Positions 8,000 through 18,106 are shown, counted from the stretch's first letter. The stretch is DNA of 64,000 bases from Dokdonia sp. (GCA_020630915.1 JAHDIF010000006.1:129241-193240); one strand, 5' to 3'. Numbers and translations are program-made. Notes: generated by a model not told the origin, from the letters alone.

Positions 8000-10210
8000 A
8001 TGGAACTTACACAAGAGTACATAGAAGCAGAGAATAAAGAACTTACAAGACAGTACAAAAAGCTGCTACGGATAAGTTATCAAACCCTTACCAAAGAGGA
8101 TAAGAAGATGATACGTAAAGCTTTTGAGATTGCTGTAGATGCCCATAAAGAGCAACGCAGAAAATCTGGAGAGGCATATATATTTCACCCGCTTGCAGTC
8201 GCTCAAATCGTGGCTAGTGAGATTGGACTGGACGCCACTTCTATTGCTGCCGCTTTATTACACGACGTTGTAGAAGACACAAGTTATACACTAGCAGATC
8301 TGGATCAATTATTTGGTGAAACAGTGGCTCGCATTGTGGATGGACTTACCAAAATTTCGAACCTAAAGAAAGACCGTGATGTATCCTTACAGGCAGAGAA
8401 TTTTAGAAAAATGCTTCTCACACTCAATGATGATCCTCGTGTAATTATCATTAAGATTGCAGACCGCTTGCACAATATGCAAACGATGGATGCTATGCGT
8501 CCAGACAAACAGCGTAAAATTTCTAGTGAAACTTTATATATATACGCTCCGCTGGCCCATAGAATGGGGCTATACAATATAAAAACTGAACTAGAAGATC
8601 TCAGTCTTAAATATACAGAACCAGAAGTATACAAAGACATTAAAAATAAAATAAAAGACAGCAAAGAGCAACAAGACAAATATATACGAGATTTTAAAAA
8701 GGTAATTCAAGATTCTTTGGATGCAGAAAGCTTGAACTATACCATACAAGGAAGACCCAAGTCTATTTATAGCATAAGAAGAAAGATACTAGCACAAGGA
8801 GTCACCTTTGACGAAGTTTATGACAAATTTGCTATTAGAATTATATATAAAAGTGACACTGCGAATGAGAAGTTTCTTGCTTGGAAAATTTATTCTATAG
8901 TTACAGATCACTTTAGACCTAATCCTACAAGGCTTAGAGATTGGATATCTTCTCCTAAGTCTACAGGTTACGAAGCATTACACATTACAGTAATGGGATT
9001 AAAAGGACGCTGGGTAGAAGTGCAAATACGATCAGAACGTATGCACGAGATTGCAGAAAAAGGGTATGCTGCACACTTTAAATATAAACAAGGTGACGAT
9101 GGAGATCGCGGCCTCGACGAATGGATTAACCGCTTACAAGAAGCTCTTGACAATCCAGATACCAGCGCTGTAGATTTCGTTGAAAATTTCAAGCTTAATC
9201 TTTACAATAAAGAAATTTTTGTATTCACACCACAAGGAGACCTAAAGTCATTACCTAAAGGGGCAACGCCGCTGGATTTTGCCTTTGGCGTACATACAGA
9301 AGTTGGTATGCGCACAAGAGGTGCTCGTGTAAACGGCAAGTTAGTCCCACTTAGCCAAGAACTCAAAAGTGGTGATCAAGTAGAGATAATGACCTCAGAA
9401 CACGCAAGACCTACCAATAACTGGTTGGATTATGCCACCACAGCAAGAGCAAGGGCAAAAATAAAATCGAGCCTTAAGGAAGAAAAAAAGACAATAGCAT
9501 CAGATGGAAAGATCACGCTTACGCGAAAGCTAAAATCTCAAAAAATACCATTTAATGAAAAGACCATTAATGAGCTCGTTTCTTTTTTCAAACTAAAAAC
9601 TAGTTTAGATTTATTTTACCGCGTAGGTATAGGAACCATAGACAATAAAATGATAAAGGAATTTGCTGCGCAACGCAGTAATGCTTTTATGAGTTTTATT
9701 AAAAATAAAATAAGAAAGCCCACCTCAACAGAAAATATAGACCGAGATGAAATTACTAACAAATACGATGATCTTGTTTTTGGAAGTGATGAGCAAAAAT
9801 TAGATTTTACCATGTCTAAATGCTGCAACCCAATACCCGGTGATCCAGTATTCGGGTTTACCACTATTAACGATGGCATAAAAGTTCATAAAAGCAACTG
9901 CCCCAATGCAATAGACCTAAGAAGTAAATATGCATATCGCATCATAAGTGCTAAATGGATAGATTCCAGCACTCAAGGACATACGGTAGAAATAAAGCTT
10001 ACAGGGATTGACAATCTAGGTCTTGTAAATCAAGTGACTCAAGAGATTTCTAATCATATGCACGTTAATATCAAGGGTATTAATTTTACAACTAATGGAG
10101 GTGTTTTTAATGGTAACATAACGGTAGTTGTGCAAAGTAAAACACATCTTAATAAGTTAATGGATAACCTTAAAAAAATCAATGGAATTGATAAAGTTAC
10201 GCGCGTATAA
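8000..10210 (+). CDS. rel: Bifunctional (p)ppGpp synthetase/hydrolase, RelA/SpoT family
   Basis: This 736-residue protein makes and degrades the alarmone (p)ppGpp in the stringent response. The HD hydrolase domain is intact: H63 (FHPLAVA), H88-D89 (LLHDVVEDT) and E92-D93. The synthetase domain follows (about 235-350; GRPKSIYSIRRK, FAIRIIY, STGYEALH), then TGS (about 400-465; FVFTPQGDLKSLPKGATPLDFAF), a Cys/His zinc-finger-like segment (SKCCNPIPGDPV near 606) and a C-terminal ACT domain. Length and order are standard for a long Rsh protein, and both activities look present. ATG 8000 is the first start in frame. It is followed after 29 bp by a Fur-family gene and then purA. A near-copy palindrome at 9517 falls between TGS and the helical region. 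Confidence 0.95.
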   Translation: MELTQEYIEAENKELTRQYKKLLRISYQTLTKEDKKMIRKAFEIAVDAHKEQRRKSGEAYIFHPLAVAQIVASEIGLDATSIAAALLHDVVEDTSYTLADLDQLFGETVARIVDGLTKISNLKKDRDVSLQAENFRKMLLTLNDDPRVIIIKIADRLHNMQTMDAMRPDKQRKISSETLYIYAPLAHRMGLYNIKTELEDLSLKYTEPEVYKDIKNKIKDSKEQQDKYIRDFKKVIQDSLDAESLNYTIQGRPKSIYSIRRKILAQGVTFDEVYDKFAIRIIYKSDTANEKFLAWKIYSIVTDHFRPNPTRLRDWISSPKSTGYEALHITVMGLKGRWVEVQIRSERMHEIAEKGYAAHFKYKQGDDGDRGLDEWINRLQEALDNPDTSAVDFVENFKLNLYNKEIFVFTPQGDLKSLPKGATPLDFAFGVHTEVGMRTRGARVNGKLVPLSQELKSGDQVEIMTSEHARPTNNWLDYATTARARAKIKSSLKEEKKTIASDGKITLTRKLKSQKIPFNEKTINELVSFFKLKTSLDLFYRVGIGTIDNKMIKEFAAQRSNAFMSFIKNKIRKPTSTENIDRDEITNKYDDLVFGSDEQKLDFTMSKCCNPIPGDPVFGFTTINDGIKVHKSNCPNAIDLRSKYAYRIISAKWIDSSTQGHTVEIKLTGIDNLGLVNQVTQEISNHMHVNIKGINFTTNGGVFNGNITVVVQSKTHLNKLMDNLKKINGIDKVTRV
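9517..9530. repeat. Near-copy of the 14-bp palindrome
   Basis: GCTTACGCGAAAGC, one substitution from the consensus, lies in the rel gene in a lysine-rich linker and is read as LTRKL. Confidence 0.55.
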
Positions 10211-10239
10211 TTATGTAACTTTGTTTCTTTAAGAGCGAT

Positions 10240-10695
10240 ATGAGTTTAAAAGGTACCATCAATAAAGATCAAGAGGTTGTAAAAAATGTTTTTACAACGT
10301 ATCTAGAAGGAAAAGGACATCGCAAGACCCCTGAGCGTTATGCTATTTTACAGGAAATTTATACTCACGAAGATCATTTTGATATTGAGTCCTTGTACAT
10401 AAATATGAAAAATAAGAACTATCGTGTGAGCCGTGCAACGCTTTACAATACGATAGAACTTTTACTAGAGTGCGGTCTTGTGCGCAAACATCAGTTTGGA
10501 CAAAGCCAGGCACAGTATGAAAAATCATATTTTGATAAACAGCATGATCACGTGATTCTTACAGACACTGGAGAAGTAATAGAGTTTTGTGATCCAAGAA
10601 TACAATCAATAAAGAGAACTATAGAAGAAGTGTTTGATATTACTATTGACAAGCACTCTCTTTACTTTTACGGAAAAAAGAACACCACTAACTAA
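10240..10695 (+). CDS. Fur family transcriptional regulator
   Basis: This 151-residue winged-helix regulator is of the Fur/PerR/Zur superfamily. The N-terminal DNA-binding domain is recognisable: [16 protein letters not shown], then HFDIESLY and [21 protein letters not shown]. The C-terminal part has [19 protein letters not shown], the family's metal-binding region with His residues. The two CxxC structural-zinc motifs seen in many Fur proteins are missing; only single cysteines remain. Which metal or peroxide signal it senses cannot be told. It sits between rel and purA, 8 bp before purA, so the three may be co-transcribed. Confidence 0.92.
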   Translation: MSLKGTINKDQEVVKNVFTTYLEGKGHRKTPERYAILQEIYTHEDHFDIESLYINMKNKNYRVSRATLYNTIELLLECGLVRKHQFGQSQAQYEKSYFDKQHDHVILTDTGEVIEFCDPRIQSIKRTIEEVFDITIDKHSLYFYGKKNTTN

Positions 10696-10703
10696 CTTTA
10701 CGA

Positions 10704-11978
10704 ATGGCAGTAGATTTACTACTAGGTCTCCAATGGGGAGATGAGGGAAAAGGTAAAATTGTAGACGTCCTTACCAAAGACTACGATATTATCGCACGTT
10801 TTCAAGGAGGGCCCAATGCGGGGCATACTTTAGAATTTGACGGCATTAAGCACGTGTTACATACAATTCCTTCTGGAATATTTCACGACAATGCAATGAA
10901 TGTGATAGGAAATGGTGTGGTAATAGACCCTGTTATCTTTAAGCGTGAGTTGGACAATCTTAAAAAATTTGAAGGTTTAGATTATAAAAGTAAACTTATT
11001 ATTTCGCGTAAAGCGCACTTAATATTACCTACTCATAGATTGCTTGATGCCGCTTCCGAAGCTTCAAAAGGCAAGGCAAAAATAGGGTCTACCCTCAAAG
11101 GAATAGGCCCTACATATATGGATAAAACAGGGCGTAACGGTATTCGCGTGGGAGACCTTGAGCTTGCAGACTGGAAAGAACGGTATACGACTTTGCGTGA
11201 TAAGCATCTCACTATGATCGATTATTACGATGCAAAAATAGAGTTCGATCTAGCAGAATTAGAAACTGAATTCTTTGCAGCGATTACAGTCCTTAAATCA
11301 CTCACTTTTATAGACTCTGAGGAATATTTATACCAAGCGCAGAAATCTGGTAAAACTATTCTTGCAGAAGGTGCTCAGGGCTCTTTACTAGATATTGATT
11401 TCGGAACCTACCCATACGTTACCTCATCTAACACTACTGCTGCTGGAGCATGTACAGGATTAGGTGTAGCTCCAAATCAAATAGGAGAAGTTTTTGGGAT
11501 CTTTAAGGCATACACAACTCGTGTAGGTTCTGGGCCTTTCCCTACAGAACTTTTTGATGAAGATGGGGAGACAATGGGACGCGTAGGAAATGAGTTTGGA
11601 GCTACTACAGGACGTCCTAGACGTTGTGGATGGCTAGACCTAGTCGCTCTTAAATATGCCGTAAGAGTAAACGGTGTCACACAGCTTATGATGATGAAGG
11701 GAGACGTACTTTCTGGATTTAAATCCTTAAAAATATGTACGGCTTACAAGTATAAAGGACAAGAAATAGATCACTTACCTTACAATATCGAGCCAGAAAA
11801 TGTAGAAGTAGTCTACACCGAAATGGCAGGATGGAGTGAAGATCTTACTGGGATGACAGAAGCATCACAACTTCCTAAAGAGTTAAATGATTATATAGAC
11901 TATTTAGAAAAAGAATTAGAAACTCCTATTAAAATTGTATCTGTAGGGCCAGACCGCACACAAACAATACATAGATAG
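10704..11978 (+). CDS. purA: Adenylosuccinate synthetase
   Basis: This 424-residue enzyme joins IMP and aspartate using GTP to give adenylosuccinate, the first committed step from IMP to AMP. The P-loop-like signature WGDEGKGK is at residues 11-18 with the catalytic Asp13. GNGVVIDP, GSTLKGIGPTYMDKTGR, AEGAQGSLLDIDFGTYPYVTSSNTTA and TTGRPRRCGW are the standard family blocks, and the length is normal. It follows the Fur-family gene by 8 bp and is followed by a hairpin. Confidence 0.98.
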   Translation: MAVDLLLGLQWGDEGKGKIVDVLTKDYDIIARFQGGPNAGHTLEFDGIKHVLHTIPSGIFHDNAMNVIGNGVVIDPVIFKRELDNLKKFEGLDYKSKLIISRKAHLILPTHRLLDAASEASKGKAKIGSTLKGIGPTYMDKTGRNGIRVGDLELADWKERYTTLRDKHLTMIDYYDAKIEFDLAELETEFFAAITVLKSLTFIDSEEYLYQAQKSGKTILAEGAQGSLLDIDFGTYPYVTSSNTTAAGACTGLGVAPNQIGEVFGIFKAYTTRVGSGPFPTELFDEDGETMGRVGNEFGATTGRPRRCGWLDLVALKYAVRVNGVTQLMMMKGDVLSGFKSLKICTAYKYKGQEIDHLPYNIEPENVEVVYTEMAGWSEDLTGMTEASQLPKELNDYIDYLEKELETPIKIVSVGPDRTQTIHR

Positions 11979-12000
11979 GTTTTCACATATGTTTAATAGA

Positions 12001-12045
12001 AACGGCATCCCTTTTGAGATACTCTTAACGGTTGCCGTTTTCTTT
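12001..12045 (+). terminator. Hairpin terminator after purA
   Basis: Stem AACGGCA (12001-12007) pairs with TGCCGTT (12033-12039) across a 25-nt loop and is followed by TTTCTTTTT. The loop is long, so strength is uncertain. Confidence 0.5.
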
Positions 12046-12063
12046 TTGGCTATTTTTGTTTAG

Positions 12064-13908
12064 ATGACCTACGTAAAATCAACATTGTATTGTGGTGGTA
12101 ATGCTTTCGCAAAAGCGGGCTCCCTCCTACTCCTACTTTTAATCACATACTCAACCTACGCTCAAGAACGCAAAGAGATAGACATTATCTCAGATGTCTC
12201 TCGGATAGACGAAGAAAAATACCCTGGTGCTTTTATTATGAATAAAACTACCAATCAAGTTTTTATTGAGCACGAAGGAATCGAAATGTGGTGTGATCTT
12301 GCCTTTCACTACAAAGAAGAAAATTTTGTAAAAGCCATTGGTAACGTGCGTATTAAGCAAGGAGATTCTGTCTCTATGCGCAGTCGATATGCAGAGTATA
12401 ATGGCAATACAAAGTTTGCATTTGCTCGAGGTAATGTCTGGCTCAAGAAAGATACAACTACAGTTACGACAGACACCCTGTACTTTGATCGTGTAAAGCA
12501 ACAAGCCTACTATCGGTCTGGAGGAACCGTAACATCACCCAATAGTAAAATTACCAGTCGCGTAGGGCGTTATTATATGGAAACAGACAAGATCTCTTTT
12601 GTCAGTAATGTAGAAGTAACAAATCCAGAATATGTAATAAATAGTGAGCAGCTGGACTTTTATAGCGCGAATGAGCACGCCTACCTTTATGGACCAACTA
12701 CCATTGTAAGTGACAGTTCTAAAGTGTATTGTGAACGGGGTTTTTATGACACAAAAAGGGATTATGGCTATTTTGTAAAAAACTCAAGGATTGACTATAA
12801 TAACAGGCAGGTTTTTGGTGATAGCCTGTTTTTTAATCGGGTTACAAATTTTGCCAGCGCCACAAATAATATTAGAGTTGTAGACACGCTCAACAATAGT
12901 GTAATTAAAGGTCATTATGCAGAGGTGTATCGCGATAAAGACTCTGTATTTATAACAAAGCGAGCTATCGCTATTACCGTTGAACAGCAAGACTCAGTTT
13001 ATATACACGGGGACAAACTTATAGTAACCGGTAAACCTGAAAACCGAATTGTGAGAGGATATTACAACGTAAAATTGTACAAAAGTGACCTTAGCGGAAA
13101 ATGCGACTCCATACACGTCAATCAAAAAACCGGCCTTACACAAATGATACGTCGCCCTATCTTATGGAGTGATAAAAGTCAGATTACAGGTGATAGCATT
13201 CATTTAATAAGTAATAACGAAACAGAAAAGCTAGACTCTTTAAAGGTATTTGACAACTCTTTTATCATACAAAAAGATAGTATCTCCGGATATAATCAGA
13301 TCAAAGGGCAAAAGCTTTTTGGTTTTTTTGATGATGAAAATCAACTGGAAAAAGTAGACATCGTAAACAATGCTGAGAGTATCATTTACATTCGCGAGGA
13401 TACAGGAGCATTGCAAGGAATTGACAAAAGCAAAAGCGCCACAATTACAATTACCTTTTTTGAAAAAGCTATTGATGAAGTCATTAAATACAAAAATCCT
13501 GGAGGAGATATCTGGCCAGAATCTCAATGGCTCGATCAACCTCAGGAACTCAAAGATTTTGAATGGCGTGGTGACGAACAACTCCTAAGCAAAGAAGATA
13601 TTTTTAAGGGAGAAGCCCCTTTTGAACTCACAAAAATAAAAGGAATCCCACTTCCAGAAATTGATGAGGATTTCTTTGCCCCTTCTGAGGAGGGCGTAAA
13701 CGCCTTGATACCAAGCACCTCTGAACTCACCATTGATGATCTCTCTCCCAGAAAAGAAGATGAACAACCTGTAGGAACTACTTCCAAGGATGAAGAACTT
13801 CTTAATGAACGAGAATCCGTACTTAATCGCAATAATGCCTCTGCCCAACAGCAAGAATACCAAAAGAAGTATGGTACTGGAACGATTAAAAAGAAAAAGA
13901 ATAACTAG
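12064..13908 (+). CDS. OstA/LptA-like exported protein
   Basis: This 614-residue exported protein has repeated OstA-type beta strands (for example VFIEHEGIEMWCDLAFHY, AIGNVRIKQGDSVSMRS, ARGNVWLKKDTTTVTTDTL), the fold of LptA/LptD N-terminal domains that form a slide for lipopolysaccharide. In Bacteroidota such long proteins are annotated as OstA-like and probably help LPS transport in the periplasm. The C-terminal ~120 residues are acidic and low-complexity, ending with a Lys-rich tail. The signal peptide is unusual: the n-region MTYVKSTLYCGGNAFAKAG contains AFAKA encoded by a near-copy of the palindrome (12103), followed by SLLLLLLITYSTYAQ. Nine bases separate it from the downstream aminotransferase. 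Confidence 0.85.
   Translation: MTYVKSTLYCGGNAFAKAGSLLLLLLITYSTYAQERKEIDIISDVSRIDEEKYPGAFIMNKTTNQVFIEHEGIEMWCDLAFHYKEENFVKAIGNVRIKQGDSVSMRSRYAEYNGNTKFAFARGNVWLKKDTTTVTTDTLYFDRVKQQAYYRSGGTVTSPNSKITSRVGRYYMETDKISFVSNVEVTNPEYVINSEQLDFYSANEHAYLYGPTTIVSDSSKVYCERGFYDTKRDYGYFVKNSRIDYNNRQVFGDSLFFNRVTNFASATNNIRVVDTLNNSVIKGHYAEVYRDKDSVFITKRAIAITVEQQDSVYIHGDKLIVTGKPENRIVRGYYNVKLYKSDLSGKCDSIHVNQKTGLTQMIRRPILWSDKSQITGDSIHLISNNETEKLDSLKVFDNSFIIQKDSISGYNQIKGQKLFGFFDDENQLEKVDIVNNAESIIYIREDTGALQGIDKSKSATITITFFEKAIDEVIKYKNPGGDIWPESQWLDQPQELKDFEWRGDEQLLSKEDIFKGEAPFELTKIKGIPLPEIDEDFFAPSEEGVNALIPSTSELTIDDLSPRKEDEQPVGTTSKDEELLNERESVLNRNNASAQQQEYQKKYGTGTIKKKKNN
12103..12116. repeat. Near-copy of the 14-bp palindrome
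   Basis: GCTTTCGCAAAAGC, one substitution, in the n-region of the OstA-like signal peptide (residues 14-18, AFAKA). Confidence 0.6.
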
Positions 13909-13917
13909 ATCACTTAC

Positions 13918-15093
13918 GTGAAAGAAGACTTCCTCACATACCAAGCACAGACAACACCGCATCCACTAGCGATGGAAATATCTCACGCTTGTGGATCTTA
14001 CATTTATGACACCACCGGAAAACAATATTTAGACTTTGTCGCGGGTGTCTCTGCCTGTAGTTTGGGACATCAACACCCAAAGGTAAAACAGGCCGTTAAA
14101 GAGCAATTAGACTCCTATATGCACGTGATGGTATATGGAGAATACGCACAAGAAAAACCCGTAGCCCTTACCAAACTATTAGCACAACATTTACCAGAAG
14201 GTCTCGACAGTACCTATCTAGTAAATTCAGGAACCGAAGCTATAGACGGCGCTATCAAACTAGCTAGAAGAGTTACGGGTCGTACTGAAATTATTGCAGC
14301 GCTAGACGCATACCACGGCAATAGCTACGGCGCATTAAGTCTTATGACTCCTGGAAAGCGCAAAGAACCTTTTATGCCCGGCATAGGAGACGTTTCTTTC
14401 ATACGATTTAACTGTGAACACACCTTACGACATATCACTACCAAAACAGCCGGTATAGTCTTAGAAACCATACAAGGCGGTGCTGGGTTTATAGAGCCTA
14501 CCCACAATTTTCTAGCAAAAGTAAAAGCTCGTTGTGAAGAAGTTGGAGCACTATTAATACTCGATGAGATTCAGCCAGGAGTTGGACGTACGGGTAAATT
14601 ATTTGGCTTTGAACATTACAATGTCGTTCCAGACATACTGGTCACCGGAAAAGGATTGGGTGGCGGAATGCCTATAGGTGCTTTTACCGCTTCACGCGAA
14701 AGAATGACACTCCTCTCAGACAACCCAAAATTGGGACATATAACCACCTTTGGAGGACACCCAGTGATCGCAGCTGCGGCACTTGCCACACTTAAAGAAA
14801 TTACCGAAAGTTCTTTAATGCAAGAGGCTATAGAAAAAGAAGCACTGATACGCTCCTTATTAGTACACCCTCTTATTTCTGAAATACGCGGCCGTGGATT
14901 AATGCTAGCCGCGATAGTGCCTACTGCAGAGATTGCTTCTCAAGTCATACTTGCCTGTCAGGACAAAGGCTTGATCTTATTCTGGCTACTGTTTGAGTCT
15001 CGTGCGATTAGAATTACACCTCCACTAACTATTTCTAAAGAGGAAATTCGTGAAGGGTGTGAGGTTTTATTAGAAGTACTTCATACCGTTTAA
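13918..15093 (+). CDS. Class III PLP-dependent aminotransferase
   Basis: This 391-residue fold-type I, class III pyridoxal-phosphate aminotransferase resembles acetylornithine or 4-aminobutyrate aminotransferases. Visible blocks are YLDFVAGVSACSLGHQHPKV, YLVNSGTEAIDGAIKLAR, LILDEIQPGVGRTGKLF and DILVTGKGLGGGMPIGAF, the last with the PLP lysine in TGKGLGGG. Length is normal. Translation starts with GTG at 13918; no better ATG precedes the conserved N-terminus (KEDFLTYQAQTTPHPLAMEI). It follows the OstA-like gene closely. The amino donor and acceptor cannot be named from sequence. Confidence 0.9.
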   Translation: MKEDFLTYQAQTTPHPLAMEISHACGSYIYDTTGKQYLDFVAGVSACSLGHQHPKVKQAVKEQLDSYMHVMVYGEYAQEKPVALTKLLAQHLPEGLDSTYLVNSGTEAIDGAIKLARRVTGRTEIIAALDAYHGNSYGALSLMTPGKRKEPFMPGIGDVSFIRFNCEHTLRHITTKTAGIVLETIQGGAGFIEPTHNFLAKVKARCEEVGALLILDEIQPGVGRTGKLFGFEHYNVVPDILVTGKGLGGGMPIGAFTASRERMTLLSDNPKLGHITTFGGHPVIAAAALATLKEITESSLMQEAIEKEALIRSLLVHPLISEIRGRGLMLAAIVPTAEIASQVILACQDKGLILFWLLFESRAIRITPPLTISKEEIREGCEVLLEVLHTV

Positions 15094-15216
15094 CTTTCTT
15101 GCAATTTAAATCAAACACTATAAAAAAAGCTGTGTATTTCATCGAAAACCTCACACAAAAAAACATATAAATAGATTATTTACAGTACTTTATGTTGCAA
15201 ATAATTAAAACTGGAC

Positions 15217-15274
15217 ATGGATAAACAACCAAACAACCAAACAATTTAAGAAGTATTTTCTTTTAACATTTCTT
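15217..15274 (+). promoter_or_regulatory. Likely true start and signal-peptide 5' end of the subtilisin gene, out of frame here
   Basis: ATG at 15217 reads MDKQPNNQTI and then stops. It crosses a tandem repeat of AAACAACC (15223-15230 and 15231-15238, with a 6-base partial copy after). The frame of the downstream protease is open from 15209 and reads KQFKKYFLLTFL before the in-frame ATG at 15275, which is the missing basic and hydrophobic part of a signal peptide. One more 8-bp unit would put ATG 15217 in frame with the protease. Confidence 0.6.
15223..15244. repeat. 8-bp tandem repeat AAACAACC in the protease signal peptide
   Basis: Two full units and six bases of a third lie inside the 5' coding part of the subtilisin gene. 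The unit length is not a multiple of three, so copy-number change would shift the reading frame. Confidence 0.8.
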
Positions 15275-18106
15275 ATGGGTATTGTGTTTTCTTTCAACTC
15301 CCAAGCACAAGTAGATTTCTGGTTAGAATTTAATGAAGGCTACGATATAGGTGATATTACACAAACCACTCGTGCTAATCAAACCATAGAAGTTGATATT
15401 GATAACAATAGTTTTGAGAGTTTCCTAAATAGCCAACTGGTATACAAAATTAGAAAAGCTTTTCCTACATCAAACACGCCTAGATTACAACGTACATACC
15501 TTATTACATTAAATCCATTTGATGGAAGTATGACAGCTTTCCTTAATAGACCAGAAGTAGCAAATTTTGATCTTGTTGGTCAACAAAGCATATTGGCCGA
15601 AACCGCAGCATTTAATATCACTCTGCCAAACGACTATGAAGATATCATTACAGGAGGTCGAAATACTGCTTTGGATTTAATTAAAGCTCCCTTGGCTTGG
15701 AAATATACAACAGGAGAAAATACTCTCGTAGGCGTTGCAGATTCTAAGTTTGACGAAAATCATCCTGACCTCAATAATAAATTTATTGAAAATATTGAAA
15801 TTTTCCCTTCTACAATAGAACATGGAACTGGTGTTGCAGGAATTATTTCTGCCAATACTAATAACAATGATGGAATTGCGAGTATTTCTTACGGTTCTAA
15901 TTTAGTAGGTGCCAGTTGTGGGGGTGCCCCAAGTAATCTTATAAATGGTTTGTTAGTACTATCCCAATACCCTGGAGTAAGAGTTATAAATTGTAGTTGG
16001 GGAATAAGTGATAATACGACTAGTTTTACTTATTTAGAAGAAGTCTATCAAGAAGTTACTCAAAATGGAGTACTAGTTGTCGCCGCAGGAGGAAATGGTA
16101 ATCACTGTGGAGGAGGAATATGTTATCCTGGTGCTTTTGAAAACGCCATTTTGGTTACTGCGGTGGGGCAACGTTATGCCATAAATGAATTTCATAATCT
16201 TATTGACCCATCAGATGGTAACATATTTTGGGAGCGGTCTTGGAAAGATTGTTTTAATGGACGACCAGATTTTAATGAAGGTGAGCGTAATTATAATGAC
16301 AGTATAAATGTAGCAGCTCCTGGGCATCTAGTCGTTGGTATTACTGATAACTATCAAGACTTTCCCAGTGGTTATAAGTTAAATTCGGCGACATCAATTG
16401 CAACTCCGTTTGTTAGTGGTTTAGCTTCTTTAATTTTCTCTGCTAATCCGAACTTAAGTCCTTTTGAAGTCAAAAATATTATTGAAAGTACCACAGACGA
16501 TATTTATCATATTCCTTATAATGAACCTTATATCGGGAAGTTGGGTACAGGTCGTATTAACGCCTATCGTGCCGTATTAACGGCCCATTGCACCACGAAC
16601 CCCGGAGGCGGTTTAGACCTTGCGATGCAAAACTCCTTAGATGATGATTTTTCTGAGCCAGATGTCACCACAGAGCATCCTTGGTGGAGTGAAGATATAT
16701 GGGTACGTAATCAAGATGATGGAGACCTTATAGACGATCACGAAAATCCAGAATACCACCCCACCATTCCAAAATATGTATATATACGTGTCACTAACGA
16801 CAGTTGTGTAACGAGTGATGGAACTGACGAATTACAGGTCTCTTGGGCAAAAGCAAGTACCTCCCTTTCGTGGCCCACCAACTGGGATGGTTCGCTCACA
16901 ATGCAAGACCCCACAAATGGAGCCAATATCTTAATGGGAGATGAAATTGATACGGTACCTATTCCCTCACTAGAACCAGGAGAAACGAACCTTATAAAAG
17001 TGCCTTGGCTTATGCCCAATCCAGCAGATTACACCAATATTAATGACCAACCCTGGCATTTTTGTTTACTCGCACGTATAGAATCTAGTAATGACCCGAT
17101 GAGCGTGGTAGAGGATAGTCATATCACCTCTAATGTTCTTAACAATAACAATATTGCTTGGAAAAATCTCACTATTGTAGATTATGATCCCAATCGATCG
17201 ACAAACCCTACAGGGGCGGTGGTACGTGTGAGTAACCCCAATCCTACAACAACCGCATTTGATTTAGTCTTGCAAAAAGAAGTACAAGAACCTGGAAAAA
17301 GTATTTATGACGAAGCAGAGGTAAGCATTACAATGGATGATGTCATTTATAATGCTTGGAATACGAGTGGAAAACAATCTACTAACCTTACCCATTCTAA
17401 ATTTCCAAATACAAAAATAGTGACTGCTAATAATGCTTTTTTAGAGGACATTCCATTATCAGGAAATGAGCACGGTACAGTCTATGTATCTTTTAATTTT
17501 CTTACCGATGAATTAACTGATAAACGCAAATTCATTTACCACCTTATTCAGAAAGATGCCACAACAGGTGAAGTGATAGGAGGAGAAACCTTTGAAATAC
17601 GAAAAAAAGCAAACCATCTTTTTCAAGCAATAGCAACAGGTCCAGCAACAGCCATTAGAAATACACCTATATCACTTAGTGCAACCACCATCAATGAAGA
17701 AGCCATTTATAATTGGTATGATAGTGAAGGGACTCTTATCCATCAAGGAGAAAATTTTGATCTCGTACCCATTGCATCGCAAACCTATAAACTAGAAGTA
17801 ATCGCTACAGGGGATGGCTTTAAAGATTATGACCAAGTCACGGTAAGCGTACCCCCACACGAAATAATAAGCCTTTCTCCTAATCCATCTAGCAATCAAA
17901 TAGACGTTACTTATTTTATACAAGGTGCGACCACAGCACATCTATCTATTGTAAATACCAATACAGCAGCGACCTATAATTATGTGCTAGATCTCAACGA
18001 AGAAAATATTACCCTAGATATCTCCTCCTTGACAAATGGGTATTATGAGGTTGCTCTATTTACAGATAATGAGGTACAAGATTCTGAAACGCTACTTAAA
18101 AACTAA
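15275..18106 (+). CDS. S8 family serine protease with T9SS type A sorting domain
   Basis: This 943-residue subtilisin-like protease should be exported and then passed through the type IX system. The catalytic triad is complete, counted from ATG 15275: D156 (VGVADSKFD), H183 (EHGTGVAGI) and S374 (ATSIATPFVSG). A long beta-rich region with CARDB-like segments follows. The last ~75 residues are a type A sorting domain (ISLSPNPSSNQI, then LDISSLTNGYYEVALF). From ATG 15275 the signal peptide is only MGIVFSFNSQA and lacks a basic n-region, while the open frame just upstream supplies it. The true start is therefore probably ATG 15217, which is out of frame in this sequence because of the 8-bp repeat. 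The gene is followed after 4 bp by another T9SS gene. Confidence 0.88.
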   Translation: MGIVFSFNSQAQVDFWLEFNEGYDIGDITQTTRANQTIEVDIDNNSFESFLNSQLVYKIRKAFPTSNTPRLQRTYLITLNPFDGSMTAFLNRPEVANFDLVGQQSILAETAAFNITLPNDYEDIITGGRNTALDLIKAPLAWKYTTGENTLVGVADSKFDENHPDLNNKFIENIEIFPSTIEHGTGVAGIISANTNNNDGIASISYGSNLVGASCGGAPSNLINGLLVLSQYPGVRVINCSWGISDNTTSFTYLEEVYQEVTQNGVLVVAAGGNGNHCGGGICYPGAFENAILVTAVGQRYAINEFHNLIDPSDGNIFWERSWKDCFNGRPDFNEGERNYNDSINVAAPGHLVVGITDNYQDFPSGYKLNSATSIATPFVSGLASLIFSANPNLSPFEVKNIIESTTDDIYHIPYNEPYIGKLGTGRINAYRAVLTAHCTTNPGGGLDLAMQNSLDDDFSEPDVTTEHPWWSEDIWVRNQDDGDLIDDHENPEYHPTIPKYVYIRVTNDSCVTSDGTDELQVSWAKASTSLSWPTNWDGSLTMQDPTNGANILMGDEIDTVPIPSLEPGETNLIKVPWLMPNPADYTNINDQPWHFCLLARIESSNDPMSVVEDSHITSNVLNNNNIAWKNLTIVDYDPNRSTNPTGAVVRVSNPNPTTTAFDLVLQKEVQEPGKSIYDEAEVSITMDDVIYNAWNTSGKQSTNLTHSKFPNTKIVTANNAFLEDIPLSGNEHGTVYVSFNFLTDELTDKRKFIYHLIQKDATTGEVIGGETFEIRKKANHLFQAIATGPATAIRNTPISLSATTINEEAIYNWYDSEGTLIHQGENFDLVPIASQTYKLEVIATGDGFKDYDQVTVSVPPHEIISLSPNPSSNQIDVTYFIQGATTAHLSIVNTNTAATYNYVLDLNEENITLDISSLTNGYYEVALFTDNEVQDSETLLKN

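Noticed and set aside
8305-8679. Minus-strand frames inside rel and similar long shadow frames elsewhere
   Set aside because: They overlap well-supported genes, lack family motifs, and follow from the codon bias of the true gene.
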